Positions 1 through 6,188 of a stretch of DNA of 8,041 nt are shown piece after piece. The position numbers and the translations under genes are program-made. How positions within the stretch are numbered: the stretch's first letter is position 1; each line of letters begins with the position of its first letter. The stretch is from positions 1 to 8,041 of the forward strand of contig JAPCJV010000069.1 in assembly GCA_027886785.1 (NCBI GenBank), written 5' to 3'. The notes under the pieces were generated by a model that saw only the letters and a list, made by a program, of their open reading frames with translations, was not told the origin of the DNA and ran no database searches. This stretch comes from Nitrososphaerota archaeon (GTDB lineage Archaea > Thermoproteota > Nitrososphaeria > Nitrososphaerales > CADDZS01).

Positions 1-178
1 CGTCCTTTCTCAAAATCATGCCGATTACGGCGGCGTGCCTCCTGGAAGACCGCGCGAGGTGCAACTTCTCCCTCGGCTCCAAAACAAGCAGCTTTCCTGA
101 TTCATCGACGGTGTAGATCAACTCGGGAGCGCTTTCATCTTTTCCGAGAGCGGATTGCTTCTGCATGTATTTTGGCAA
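1..178 (-). CDS. Probable Nudix hydrolase, N-terminal fragment (runs off left edge)
   Basis: This reading frame is open on the minus strand to the left edge, giving 55 residues from the ATG at 166 or 59 from the in-frame TTG at 178. An in-frame stop lies a few codons further upstream. It contains the stretch ELIYTVDESGKLLVLEPREK, followed by RRHAAVIGMILRKD. The order 'VDE-x-G-K, x-PRE-x-xH, R-H-A, then a hydrophobic strand ending in a short turn' resembles the start of Nudix hydrolases of the isopentenyl-diphosphate isomerase type. The diagnostic Nudix box would lie beyond the edge, so the family is an inference. It starts about 50 bp after the 2Fe-2S subunit gene on the same strand and may share its transcript. 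It does not resemble the N-terminus of a CoxL/XdhB molybdopterin subunit. Confidence 0.45.
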   Translation of the reverse strand, partial: MPKYMQKQSALGKDESAPELIYTVDESGKLLVLEPREKLHLARSSRRHAAVIGMILRKD

Positions 179-225
179 GCCTAACCCGTGAAGAAGTTAT
201 TTCAGGTATTCGGAACTATGCAATC

Positions 226-696
226 CTATTTTTTGTTTATTACTTCGGCCGCGGCTTTCACGGAGTCGAAGATTTTCTTGTATCCGGTGCATCGACACAG
301 GTTTCCAACGAGGGCATCCCGGATTTGGGCATCTGAGGGACTCGGTATCTTATCGAGCAGGGCTCTGGAGGACATGATAAATCCCGTCGTACAAAAGCCA
401 CATTGTAATCCGCCGTAGTCCATGAAGCCGATCTGAATGGGATCAAGCTCACTCCCTTTCAATAGTCCCTCAATCGTCCTTATTTTTCTATCTTGACACT
501 GCAATGCATACGTCATGCAAGAATAGATCGCTTTTCCATCGGCGATGACAGTGCATGACCCGCAACCGCCCGTCTCGCACCCTTTCTTCGTTCCTATGAG
601 TCCCAGCCTGTCGCGAATAACATAGTTCAAAGATTCGAACGGTTCAATCGCCAAACTAAAATTTTGACCGTTGATCGAAAGCGTGATGGATTCCAA
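226..696 (-). CDS. 2Fe-2S subunit of a molybdenum hydroxylase (CoxS/XdhC-like)
   Basis: This is the small electron-transfer subunit of the xanthine oxidase/aerobic CO dehydrogenase family, cytoplasmic, passing electrons between the molybdopterin and FAD subunits. At 156 residues it has the usual family length. Both iron-sulfur sites are complete: the N-terminal plant-ferredoxin-type cluster has Cys40, Cys45, Cys48 (CETGGCGSC) and Cys60, and the C-terminal helical domain has Cys99, Cys102 (QCGFC), Cys134 and Cys136 (CRCTGY). The start is a TTG at 696. It lies 9 bp after the stop of the FAD subunit, with a GTGA about six bases upstream that could pair with 16S rRNA. The substrate (CO, aldehyde, purine or nicotinate type) is set by the large subunit and cannot be read here. 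Names used for this subunit include coxS, cutC and xdhC; I leave the symbol blank because the substrate is unknown. Confidence 0.93.
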   Translation of the reverse strand: MESITLSINGQNFSLAIEPFESLNYVIRDRLGLIGTKKGCETGGCGSCTVIADGKAIYSCMTYALQCQDRKIRTIEGLLKGSELDPIQIGFMDYGGLQCGFCTTGFIMSSRALLDKIPSPSDAQIRDALVGNLCRCTGYKKIFDSVKAAAEVINKK

Positions 697-705
697 AATA
701 CTTCA

Positions 706-1614
706 CTAGTTTCCTGAGGATTCCAAAGCTCTACGACAGGCGAGAGAGATAGCTCTTCTTCCCAAAACCTTTGCTAGGTGCATGCGATACTCAGATGACG
801 CCCGGATATCTGAGATTGTTTCTAGCTCCTTCGAAAGGTTCTCCTCAAGGATCGTTCTAATTCGCTCCTCATCTGTAGCCCTAACACCTTCGAGAAGTTT
901 CTGTGTTTTCTCGGGTCTTTTTGGCTTCTCACCAATTCCTCCTCCGAAGCAAAGCCTAACATTTGAAATTGTTTCGTGATCCAATCCGACAAAGGCGCCG
1001 CAGTTGACGATCGCCCAATCATCTCCCGTCAATCCGAACTTTTGAAATGCACTTCCAACGTGCTCTTTTTTCTTTGAAAGGGGAATAGAAATTTCCTGAA
1101 CAAATTCCCCCAGTTCAAGATCGGTCGAAAAATATCCGCGAATGAATTCTGAGACGTTTAGTATTCTACCAGTGGGTGCGAGCTTCACAATGGCATCCAG
1201 TGCTACTAACGCCACTGGAAGATCAAAAAAGGGTAAGGCGGTACATATTGCCCCGGCAATAGTTGCAACATTTTTCACCTGCAAGGGCTGAATTACGGTT
1301 AACGCCTCAGTCACAGCGGCTAATTGTGCTATTTTGGATAGTTCGTCTGTGTCCATCATAGAACTCATGGTTGTAGTCGCTCCGATGCGCACCGACGACT
1401 CGTCGACTCTGATATAACTGAGGTTCAGGGAAGAGAGATCAATGAGGCAGTCAATTTCTGATAGCAAGCCTCGATGAGCTACTTCATAAATTCCAGTTCC
1501 CCCACTGATGATTCTCACGCTCGCGCCGTACTCCTTCAAAAGCGCGGAAGTTTCCTCAATGGTTTTTGGTTTGAGGAATTTCGTTGGTTTGAAAGCTTGG
1601 GACATGACCATCAC
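706..1614 (-). CDS. FAD-binding subunit of a molybdenum hydroxylase (CoxM-like)
   Basis: This is the medium, FAD-carrying subunit of a xanthine dehydrogenase/CO dehydrogenase-type enzyme, which passes electrons from the 2Fe-2S subunit to an acceptor. Its 302 residues are normal for the family. The N-terminal FAD-binding half has the pyrophosphate loop ISGGTG (36-41) and a second FAD motif VKNVATIAGAICTA (113-126). The C-terminal CO-dehydrogenase flavoprotein domain ends with the typical EYRMHLAKVLGRRA (275-288). The second motif is divergent: the usual pattern is close to R-N-x-G-T-I-G-G-N, and here the Gly before Thr is Ala and the GGN is AGA, so FAD affinity may differ. The start could be GTG 1614, ATG 1611 or ATG 1605; no clear ribosome site separates them. 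It is the first of the two subunit genes and is followed 9 bp later by the 2Fe-2S subunit. Confidence 0.92.
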   Translation of the reverse strand: MMVMSQAFKPTKFLKPKTIEETSALLKEYGASVRIISGGTGIYEVAHRGLLSEIDCLIDLSSLNLSYIRVDESSVRIGATTTMSSMMDTDELSKIAQLAAVTEALTVIQPLQVKNVATIAGAICTALPFFDLPVALVALDAIVKLAPTGRILNVSEFIRGYFSTDLELGEFVQEISIPLSKKKEHVGSAFQKFGLTGDDWAIVNCGAFVGLDHETISNVRLCFGGGIGEKPKRPEKTQKLLEGVRATDEERIRTILEENLSKELETISDIRASSEYRMHLAKVLGRRAISLACRRALESSGN

Positions 1615-1680
1615 AAAAAATCAAGGATGTTACGAGGTGTACTTCAGTTCCTTGAATTAAAGAAAAAAATGCCTTAATGT

Positions 1681-2244
1681 CTATCTCGCCGTTTCGGAGG
1701 AAAGCATCCTAACTAGATCCGCATTTGTAACGATCCCCGTTACTCTCCCTTTTTTCGTGGTTAAGATCGCCTGAAAGTGCTGCAATAATGGGATCGCAAT
1801 TGAGATCGGAGTGTCTTCTGCGACCGTGGGAAACGCCTCATCCATTACTTCCGCAACTTCTCTTGAAAGCAAAAGTTTGGGATTGGTAACCTTGAGCAGG
1901 CGGTTGGAAATGCTTCGCTCTGAGATGCTCCCTACCCAGTGATTTTCTTTGTCCCGCACTGGGAGCTGTTTGAAACCATGCTGCTGCAAGATCTGCACGG
2001 CTTTAGAAATCAGATCGTTATCTTGGACGCTGACGACTTTTTTTATTGCAATGTCTCCCGCCAGTCCGATCTGAGGACTACCGAAGGAATCCATAATGTC
2101 GTACGCTTTCTTCACAAGTTCGTAGCTCGGGCTGAGCTTCTTGTTTTCTATTTTGGTGATCGTGGATTGGCTCACACCGAGGTAAGAGGCGAATTTCCTC
2201 TGGCTCAGACCGAGCTTGATCCGTCTTTTCTTTATCTCTTCAAT
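1681..2244 (-). CDS. XRE-type HTH plus two CBS domains, archaeal regulator; start codon unclear
   Basis: This is a cytoplasmic DNA-binding regulator with a ligand-sensing CBS pair, which in this family usually binds adenine nucleotides or SAM. The frame reads PPIEEIKKRRIKLGLSQRKF and then a Cro/C1-type helix-turn-helix (YLGVSQSTITKIENKKLSPS), a linker, and two CBS repeats. One repeat is around VVSVQDNDLISKAVQILQQH, the other around REVAEVMDEAFPTVAEDTPI, ending GIVTNADLVRML. The first standard start, GTG at 2175, would cut off the first half of the HTH. The homologous reading continues upstream to an in-frame TGA at 2269-2271 without ATG, GTG or TTG. I placed the boundary at the ATT codon 2242-2244 as the minimum complete domain; 1681-2175 is the conservative gene. 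It lies about 66 bp upstream of the FAD subunit on the same strand, so it may regulate those genes. Confidence 0.8.
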   Translation of the reverse strand: MEEIKKRRIKLGLSQRKFASYLGVSQSTITKIENKKLSPSYELVKKAYDIMDSFGSPQIGLAGDIAIKKVVSVQDNDLISKAVQILQQHGFKQLPVRDKENHWVGSISERSISNRLLKVTNPKLLLSREVAEVMDEAFPTVAEDTPISIAIPLLQHFQAILTTKKGRVTGIVTNADLVRMLSSETAR

Positions 2245-2315
2245 AGGTGGGAGTAAGGTGGAGGAACCTCAACTCTTCAGTCGAGAATAGCCCTATTAGA
2301 GGATATTCCCTTGAA

Positions 2316-2339
2316 GACTCAAATGATTCCGTTTGAGTC
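2316..2339. repeat. Inverted repeat, 8-bp arms
   Basis: GACTCAAA and TTTGAGTC form a perfect 8-bp inverted repeat around an 8-base spacer. It lies between the stop of the pilin-like gene and the HTH/CBS gene, both on the minus strand. It could be a hairpin in the 3' untranslated part of the pilin-like transcript, or an operator upstream of the regulator gene. No T-run follows it on either strand, so it is not a good intrinsic terminator. Confidence 0.45.
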
Positions 2340-2407
2340 GTAAATTCTACTTCATCTTCCGATAAGAAAAATCACTTTGATTAGTTCGGACAAGGTGGCG
2401 AAGCTAC

Positions 2408-3395
2408 TCAGCCGCAAGCATTCTGCACCATGGTTACTACAGAATAACTGAACGGGAGCAGCCCAGCGTCCATATTTTCAGGATCGTGACCTGCTCCGGG
2501 ACCAAGAGCACTGTAAGTATTCGGCAGATAACCGCCAGAAAGAAGAGACCACAGTTCAGGTTCCATCGAGGCGAAAACTCTTGAATAAAGCATGGTTCCC
2601 GCAGCAGTCGAAACTTGAGCGTTGCTCGTATCATATCCGTAAACTCGCATAACAAATATTACCTGACCCAGTTGCCATGTGGAATAAGTTCCGGGCCCGT
2701 CAACCCCATAACCATCCCAGCGGGTGACTAGACTGGTAGCGAGATTCTTTCCGGTTTGTATATTGCCATTCAGCCAGGCATTGATTGGATGCGGACCAGC
2801 AACGTCTACACTCGCGCCGGGGTTTAGGGTTCCTTGGCCCCCCCCGTTCCATGCATCAGATTGAATATTATACGTACCGCCTCCAGTATACGTTCCGTAG
2901 GGATTTCCCAAACACAGGATATTCGTACAGACAATAATGTTCTGTCCATTAGGTGGAAGCAGTATTGTATGTTGATCCCCTGGATTACCAATAATGATGG
3001 GACTACCCACAATAGCCTCGTATCTTTGTCCGTCATTGGGTTGAGTGAAGGCTCCGAGTAGAGTATTCGTAGCTTCGCATGTCACTTCGATTGCACTGTA
3101 AGTGAAGTCGGCCAGCATCCAGCATGTCGGGACATTATCTGAAGTGGTCCAGTACATGTTATCGCAGGAGTTACCTCCCACATAGTCCGTGCAACCTTGT
3201 TCGCAAATATCATGCAACATTCCTACTTGTGGATTCCACCCGCAACTTACAGTTTTGTCAGCTACCTGTTGGGAGCACGGGTTCCTTCCCCACCGCTGTC
3301 ACGACAACGACTATCAAGATAAGAGTACCAGTGACGGGTGCAATTGCCTTGCTTCGTCCATTGGAGCGAAGCCCAGTGCTCCGCCCGACAAGCAT
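2408..3395 (-). CDS. Secreted cysteine-rich protein with archaeal type IV pilin-like N-terminus; apparent frameshift
   Basis: The body (270 residues from an internal ATG at 3220) is rich in Gly, Tyr, Trp and Asn, has eight cysteines and no family I recognise. Upstream, an ATG at 3395 opens a second frame. It begins with a basic stretch (GRSKAIAPVTGTLILI), then a hydrophobic run to about residue 35, the layout of an archaeal class III signal/pilin N-terminal helix cut by a PibD-type peptidase. That frame stops at 3258-3260. The body frame is open from 3298 downward, and the two overlap at 3261-3298. Dropping one G from the GGGG at 3288-3291 joins them into a continuous 328-residue protein with ten cysteines. 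The likely role is a surface pilin or pilin-anchored adhesin; this is inference. Whether the extra base is a sequencing error or a real mutation cannot be told here. Confidence 0.72.
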
Positions 3396-3455
3396 AATTT
3401 TCTAGAGCAGTCCTCTGAAGTGTTAACGGAGTTTTCTAAGTAGAATCTATAGAAA

Positions 3456-3477
3456 TTGTCGAAATTATTTTCGACAA
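3456..3477. repeat. Inverted repeat, 9-bp arms, upstream of the pilin-like gene
   Basis: TTGTCGAAA and TTTCGACAA form a perfect 9-bp inverted repeat with a 4-base spacer (TTAT). It sits about 60 bp upstream of the ATG at 3395 of the pilin-like gene. It could be an operator or a hairpin in a leader. A TATA-like TTTCTATAGA follows it on the minus strand, which would fit a promoter-proximal regulator site, but this is a weak inference. Confidence 0.5.
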
Positions 3478-3485
3478 AGGTCGAG
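3467..3485 (+). repeat. 19-bp near-direct repeat, copy 1
   Basis: ATTTTCGACAAAGGTCGAG here matches 3660-3678 at 17 of 19 positions, in the same orientation. The two copies bracket a 174-bp stretch containing the GC-rich terminator hairpin. This copy overlaps the right arm of the 9-bp inverted repeat at 3456-3477. Confidence 0.55.
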
Positions 3486-3559
3486 TTATTGCAGATAGAT
3501 TACGAGAAATTTTCGCTTTCCCTGAAGTGAAATTGGAATTTTTCGAGATGTACGCTCGC

Positions 3560-3585
3560 AAAAAATCTAGGGGGAGGCCCCCTAG
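3560..3585 (-). terminator. GC-rich hairpin followed by T-run, minus-strand terminator
   Basis: On the minus strand CTAGGGGG, a 3-base loop and CCCCCTAG form a perfect 8-bp stem (3567-3585), followed by A and then six T. This is the classical intrinsic terminator form. It lies about 100 bp after the stop of the zinc-finger gene and would end the hydrolase/zinc-finger transcript before the pilin-like gene. Archaea often terminate on T-runs alone, so the hairpin may be an addition rather than a need. Confidence 0.6.
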
Positions 3586-3659
3586 GGGCCAACGCAATCG
3601 GGGGGAGGAAAACTTCCTGCAATATAAATGAAGGAGATCCAAAGAATTCGCCTACGAGA

Positions 3660-3681
3660 ATTCTCGACAAAGGCCGAGAAT
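3660..3681. repeat. 19-bp near-direct repeat copy 2, inside a 7-bp inverted repeat
   Basis: ATTCTCG and CGAGAAT pair across an 8-base loop, starting four bases after the zinc-finger stop codon on the minus strand. The same sequence holds the second copy of the 19-bp repeat (3660-3678). The minus-strand sequence downstream is T-rich but has no long T-run. It may be a 3' stabilising hairpin or an early termination site for the hydrolase/zinc-finger operon. Confidence 0.5.
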
Positions 3682-3684
3682 GGA

Positions 3685-3918
3685 TCAAATCCACGCGGAG
3701 TACTTGTCGTGTCTCGTACTGTCGTAGTGTTTGATTAATTCGGCGCGGGATTTGAAAGTCTCATTGCAGTGGACGCAAGAGAATTTCATGTTGACGAGCC
3801 ACTGCTCTCGCTCCTCTCCAAGTACGGGAGCTTTTGAAATCAGAGTCTTCGGCTGGCTCAAGAAAGATGCCAAACCATTCTTATCAAAAATCGAATAAAA
3901 GATTTCCCGCTGTTTCAA
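3685..3918 (-). CDS. Small protein with one C2H2 zinc finger
   Basis: The C-terminal part holds a single C2H2 finger, CVHCNETFKSRAELIKHYD followed by the second His in STRH, with the CxxC pair, the conserved Phe and Leu of the finger core, and a five-residue gap between the two His. One-finger proteins of 30-80 residues are common in archaea and are thought to bind nucleic acid or protein. From the TTG at 3918 the product is 77 residues, and that TTG overlaps the hydrolase stop (TTGA), which suggests translational coupling. An ATG at 3789 would give a 34-residue protein that is essentially only the finger; neither start has a clear ribosome site. The 43-residue N-terminal extension shows no motif I know. 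Function unknown. Confidence 0.75.
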   Translation of the reverse strand: MKQREIFYSIFDKNGLASFLSQPKTLISKAPVLGEEREQWLVNMKFSCVHCNETFKSRAELIKHYDSTRHDKYSAWI

Positions 3919-4547
3919 GAAATCTCTTCGAGAAAATCTAACAGAAGATCGTGAAATTCGTGCGGCTTGTCCAGATAGGCTGCATGCTTTGCATTTTTTA
4001 TTATCAGCAGTTTGGAGTTAGGAAGAAGTGCCTTGAGCTTTTTTCCGTATTCCTCCACCGGAAAAATGTTGTCCCGTTCTCCCCACACGAGAAGAGCTGG
4101 AACTTTCAGTTCCTCAAGAGCTTCGTCCGCAATCCCAGATAGAGAAGGTGCGACCAGAACCAGACCTGAGACCTCGCCAGGATTTTCAATTGCGAAGGCG
4201 AGTGCGAATCCTCCTCCCATGGATGCGCCTAGGATCACGACTTTGGACTTGGTCAGATCTACAAAATTTCCCAGGACTTTCTTCAAAAATGGAACGTACT
4301 CTGCAAAGTTCTTTTTTCCAAATTTGTCCGACCGGGAAGCCTTCCCCTTTGGCAGATCCATCGCGATATAGGGAAAGCCATGGTCAGACAAAATTCTCAA
4401 GGTGCCCACCTTTTCCCAGACGTCAAGAGAAAATGAAAACCCGTGAAAGAGGAGCACCGCAGGCTTGGAGTAGTCCTTTCCGAGATTTGCAGACGGCCGC
4501 GTCCGGACTCTAGCTCCTTCCACTGTCAAGGTTACGTCTTGGGACAT
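3915..4547 (-). CDS. Alpha/beta hydrolase (serine hydrolase fold, ABHD14-like)
   Basis: This 210-residue cytoplasmic alpha/beta hydrolase is compact and lacks a large lid. It has the oxyanion-strand HG (35-36), the nucleophile elbow GASMGG (107-112, Ser109), an acid in WGERDNIFP (Asp159) and the catalytic His in AKHAAYLDKP (His188). The triad is therefore complete. The short length and the overall pattern resemble ABHD14/CIB-type and 'predicted hydrolase' archaeal proteins. The substrate is not predictable; esters or thioesters are typical of the fold. The start is the ATG at 4547. The stop overlaps the TTG start of the zinc-finger gene. It diverges from the gene at 4609 with only 61 bp between them. 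Confidence 0.9.
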   Translation of the reverse strand: MSQDVTLTVEGARVRTRPSANLGKDYSKPAVLLFHGFSFSLDVWEKVGTLRILSDHGFPYIAMDLPKGKASRSDKFGKKNFAEYVPFLKKVLGNFVDLTKSKVVILGASMGGGFALAFAIENPGEVSGLVLVAPSLSGIADEALEELKVPALLVWGERDNIFPVEEYGKKLKALLPNSKLLIIKNAKHAAYLDKPHEFHDLLLDFLEEIS

Positions 4548-4593
4548 TAGTCTAAAACACTCTCAGGATGGATGTAATTCTGAAGCCTGAAAT

Positions 4594-4602
4594 CAATATA
4601 TC
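4594..4602 (-). promoter_or_regulatory. Possible TATA box for the hydrolase gene
   Basis: GATATATTG on the minus strand lies about 47 bases upstream of the hydrolase ATG and would place transcription start about 25 bases before the gene. For the plus-strand gene at 4609 the same AT-rich site is too close to serve as its TATA box, unless that gene starts further downstream. Judged by eye only. Confidence 0.25.
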
Positions 4603-4608
4603 TCTAAC

Positions 4609-4971
4609 ATGAAGATAAATTGGAGATCTTCAGATTTGAGTTTCAACGCCTGGAACAAGGATATTCAAAAAATTCGAGAAACGATCTTGAACCTAAAGCT
4701 AGACCTGGAAAAGAGCGACCCCAAAGATCGGCTCGACTTGGTCAGCCATGTTGTCGAATGCATTCAATTCATGAAGCAGAGCAATATCGGATGGTTATCA
4801 TTGTTGACGAACCCGCAGATGGCAAACAGTCTGGACGAGGAGGCCCTCAAAGATATCTACGGAAAATTCCGCAAGATCGCAATTGAAAGAATCGAAAATG
4901 ACGTAGATTGCATTGATCGTTACATGATAAATCTCGTACCACAGGATTCAGATGCGGACAGTCTAACTTAG
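4609..4971 (+). CDS. DUF2153-like archaeal protein of unknown function
   Basis: This 120-residue soluble, mostly helical protein has no signal peptide or membrane segment. The central stretch LVSHVVECIQFMKQSNIGWL, followed by LTNPQMANSLDEEALKDIYG, resembles my memory of the archaeal DUF2153 family: a helix ending in a Gly-Trp, then a short NP-containing turn and an acidic helix. No catalytic residues are evident and the role of the family is unknown. The ATG at 4609 has no ribosome site, and the transcript may be leaderless or nearly so. Its TAG stop overlaps the TAA of the convergent methyltransferase, so no space remains for a terminator between them. Confidence 0.78.
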   Translation: MKINWRSSDLSFNAWNKDIQKIRETILNLKLDLEKSDPKDRLDLVSHVVECIQFMKQSNIGWLSLLTNPQMANSLDEEALKDIYGKFRKIAIERIENDVDCIDRYMINLVPQDSDADSLT

Positions 4972-5519
4972 CTCTTCGTCGATAGGATAAAGTACCCTTT
5001 TCTGCCCCTAGCGGTTTCCTTCACCTCGAATCCGCTTTGCTCTAATTTTTCCCCAAGTTCTTTCTGCGATAGAAACTTTACTTTTGCGACGCGACTTTCG
5101 AGCTTGACTTTTCCCGGCAGCAAATCATTGATTACGAGTATTCCATTTGATTTTATCACTCGATTAAGCTCGTACAGGGCGCCCTCCTGATCTGGGAAGT
5201 GGTGAAAGGCGCTGGTACTGTATGCTTTGGAGAAGTACGCCTCTGGAAAGGGAATGCTTTCGGATACCCCATTGAAAGCTTTGACCTGGGGAAATTTTCT
5301 CTTGATGTACTCGACACGGCTGTTGTTCGGCTCCAGCGCAAACATGTCGTCCGAGATATTTGCAATTTCATTCGCGATTACTCCAGTGCCCGCTCCAACG
5401 TCCAAAATGACATCTTCTTTTTTCGGGTCGAGCAACCTGAGCAAAATGGGATAATCGTTTCTGAATTGTCGCTTCCTGCTCCAGCTGTACAGGTTTAGGA
5501 GAAGATCCGAAAAACGCAA
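4968..5519 (-). CDS. Class I SAM-dependent methyltransferase (UbiE/Methyltransf_11 type)
   Basis: The fold is a Rossmann-type methyltransferase. Motif I is LDVGAGTGVIA (39-49), the acidic end of strand 2 is ALEPN (61-65, Glu63 expected to bind the SAM ribose), and the post-II segment is FNGVSESIPFP (82-92). The motif after strand 4 is TSAFHHFPD (102-110), followed by ELNRVIKSNGILVINDLLP. The substrate is unknown; the family includes quinone, small-molecule and lipid methylases. At 183 residues it is short but contains the whole core. The start is a TTG at 5519; the only in-frame extension upstream reaches the stop of the UbiX gene, 21 bp away. It therefore probably shares a transcript with UbiX, which would fit a quinone or prenyl pathway but does not prove it. 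Confidence 0.88.
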   Translation of the reverse strand: MRFSDLLLNLYSWSRKRQFRNDYPILLRLLDPKKEDVILDVGAGTGVIANEIANISDDMFALEPNNSRVEYIKRKFPQVKAFNGVSESIPFPEAYFSKAYSTSAFHHFPDQEGALYELNRVIKSNGILVINDLLPGKVKLESRVAKVKFLSQKELGEKLEQSGFEVKETARGRKGYFILSTKS

Positions 5520-5540
5520 AAGGAAAACGAGCGCTAAATC

Positions 5541-6137
5541 CTACTTACCATCGGGAATTCCTTCCCACCTTTTGAAGAGTTTATGCTCTATTCCGAGGAG
5601 ATCTAGAACCTTCCCTACGAGGTGATCGACTAACTCCTCAATTCGTTTGGGCCTCATGTAAAAACCCGGCATCGCCGGAACTACAATCGCTCCTGCCCGA
5701 GAAATCGTCACCATGTTCTCCAGATGAATTAAGGAAAGCGGAGTTTCTCGCGGGACGACTATGAGCGGTCTTTGTTCCTTCATTGTGACCTCTGCCGCAC
5801 GCAGCATCAGGTTGTCCGCCATGCCCGATGCAAGAGCTCCCAGGGTGTGCATGCTGCATGGGATCAAAATCATCCCGTTGGTGAGAAAGGAGCCGGATGA
5901 AATATCCGCTGCAATGTCATTTATCCTATAGAGCTTAGTCGCCAGTTTTTCTACCGAGGATGCAGTATACTCAGTTTCAGCGGCGATCGTGACTTTGGCT
6001 GCCGGAGTGATCACTACATGAGTTTCGCACTTTAATTTTTTCAAAACCTCCAACAAACGGATTCCATAGATGACCCCGCTGGCTCCAGAAATTCCGACGA
6101 CGTACTTGCGAGATCTGTCCACCATGTCCACTCCCAT
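5541..6137 (-). CDS. ubiX: Flavin prenyltransferase (UbiX/Pad1 family)
   Basis: UbiX joins a dimethylallyl group to FMN to make prenylated FMN, the cofactor of UbiD-type reversible decarboxylases. The 198-residue product carries the family signatures: GISGASGVIYG (15-25) for flavin phosphate binding, IPCSMHTLGALASG (92-105), VVPRETPL (127-134) with the conserved Arg and Glu, and PAMPGFY (154-160). It is a soluble, cytoplasmic enzyme expected to form a dodecamer. The start could be ATG 6137 or the in-frame ATG four codons later, which places GISG nearer the usual N-terminal position. No UbiD gene is in this window. It lies 51 bp after the TrmB-type gene and 21 bp before the methyltransferase on the same strand. 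Confidence 0.95.
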   Translation of the reverse strand: MGVDMVDRSRKYVVGISGASGVIYGIRLLEVLKKLKCETHVVITPAAKVTIAAETEYTASSVEKLATKLYRINDIAADISSGSFLTNGMILIPCSMHTLGALASGMADNLMLRAAEVTMKEQRPLIVVPRETPLSLIHLENMVTISRAGAIVVPAMPGFYMRPKRIEELVDHLVGKVLDLLGIEHKLFKRWEGIPDGK

Positions 6138-6188
6138 TGGTCTACCGAGAAATGTGGCTCCAGATCGACCAGATTTTTAGGGCATTGC

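Noticed and set aside
1..178. Start of a CoxL/XdhB molybdopterin subunit, expected from gene order
   Set aside because: The visible N-terminus lacks the usual VGK-x-x-x-R-x-D and GRARYVDD-like stretch and instead resembles a Nudix protein.
188..418. 76-residue plus-strand reading frame
   Set aside because: It lies opposite the 2Fe-2S subunit gene, whose eight cysteine ligands confirm the minus strand; this is a shadow frame.
2316..2339. Intrinsic terminator for the pilin-like gene
   Set aside because: The stem is perfect, but no T-run follows it on the minus strand, so I list it only as an inverted repeat.
3258..3298. Programmed ribosomal frameshift in the pilin-like gene
   Set aside because: There is no slippery heptamer with a following pseudoknot that I can see; a homopolymer length change explains the shift more simply.
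3436..3694. Two overlapping minus-strand reading frames of 64-68 residues in the spacer
   Set aside because: They run through the hairpins and G-runs, show no family pattern, and have no ribosome site; the spacer looks non-coding.
4012..4513. Two plus-strand frames of about 120 residues
   Set aside because: They are opposite the alpha/beta hydrolase, which has a full catalytic triad; composition is rich in Arg, Pro and Ser as expected for an antisense shadow.
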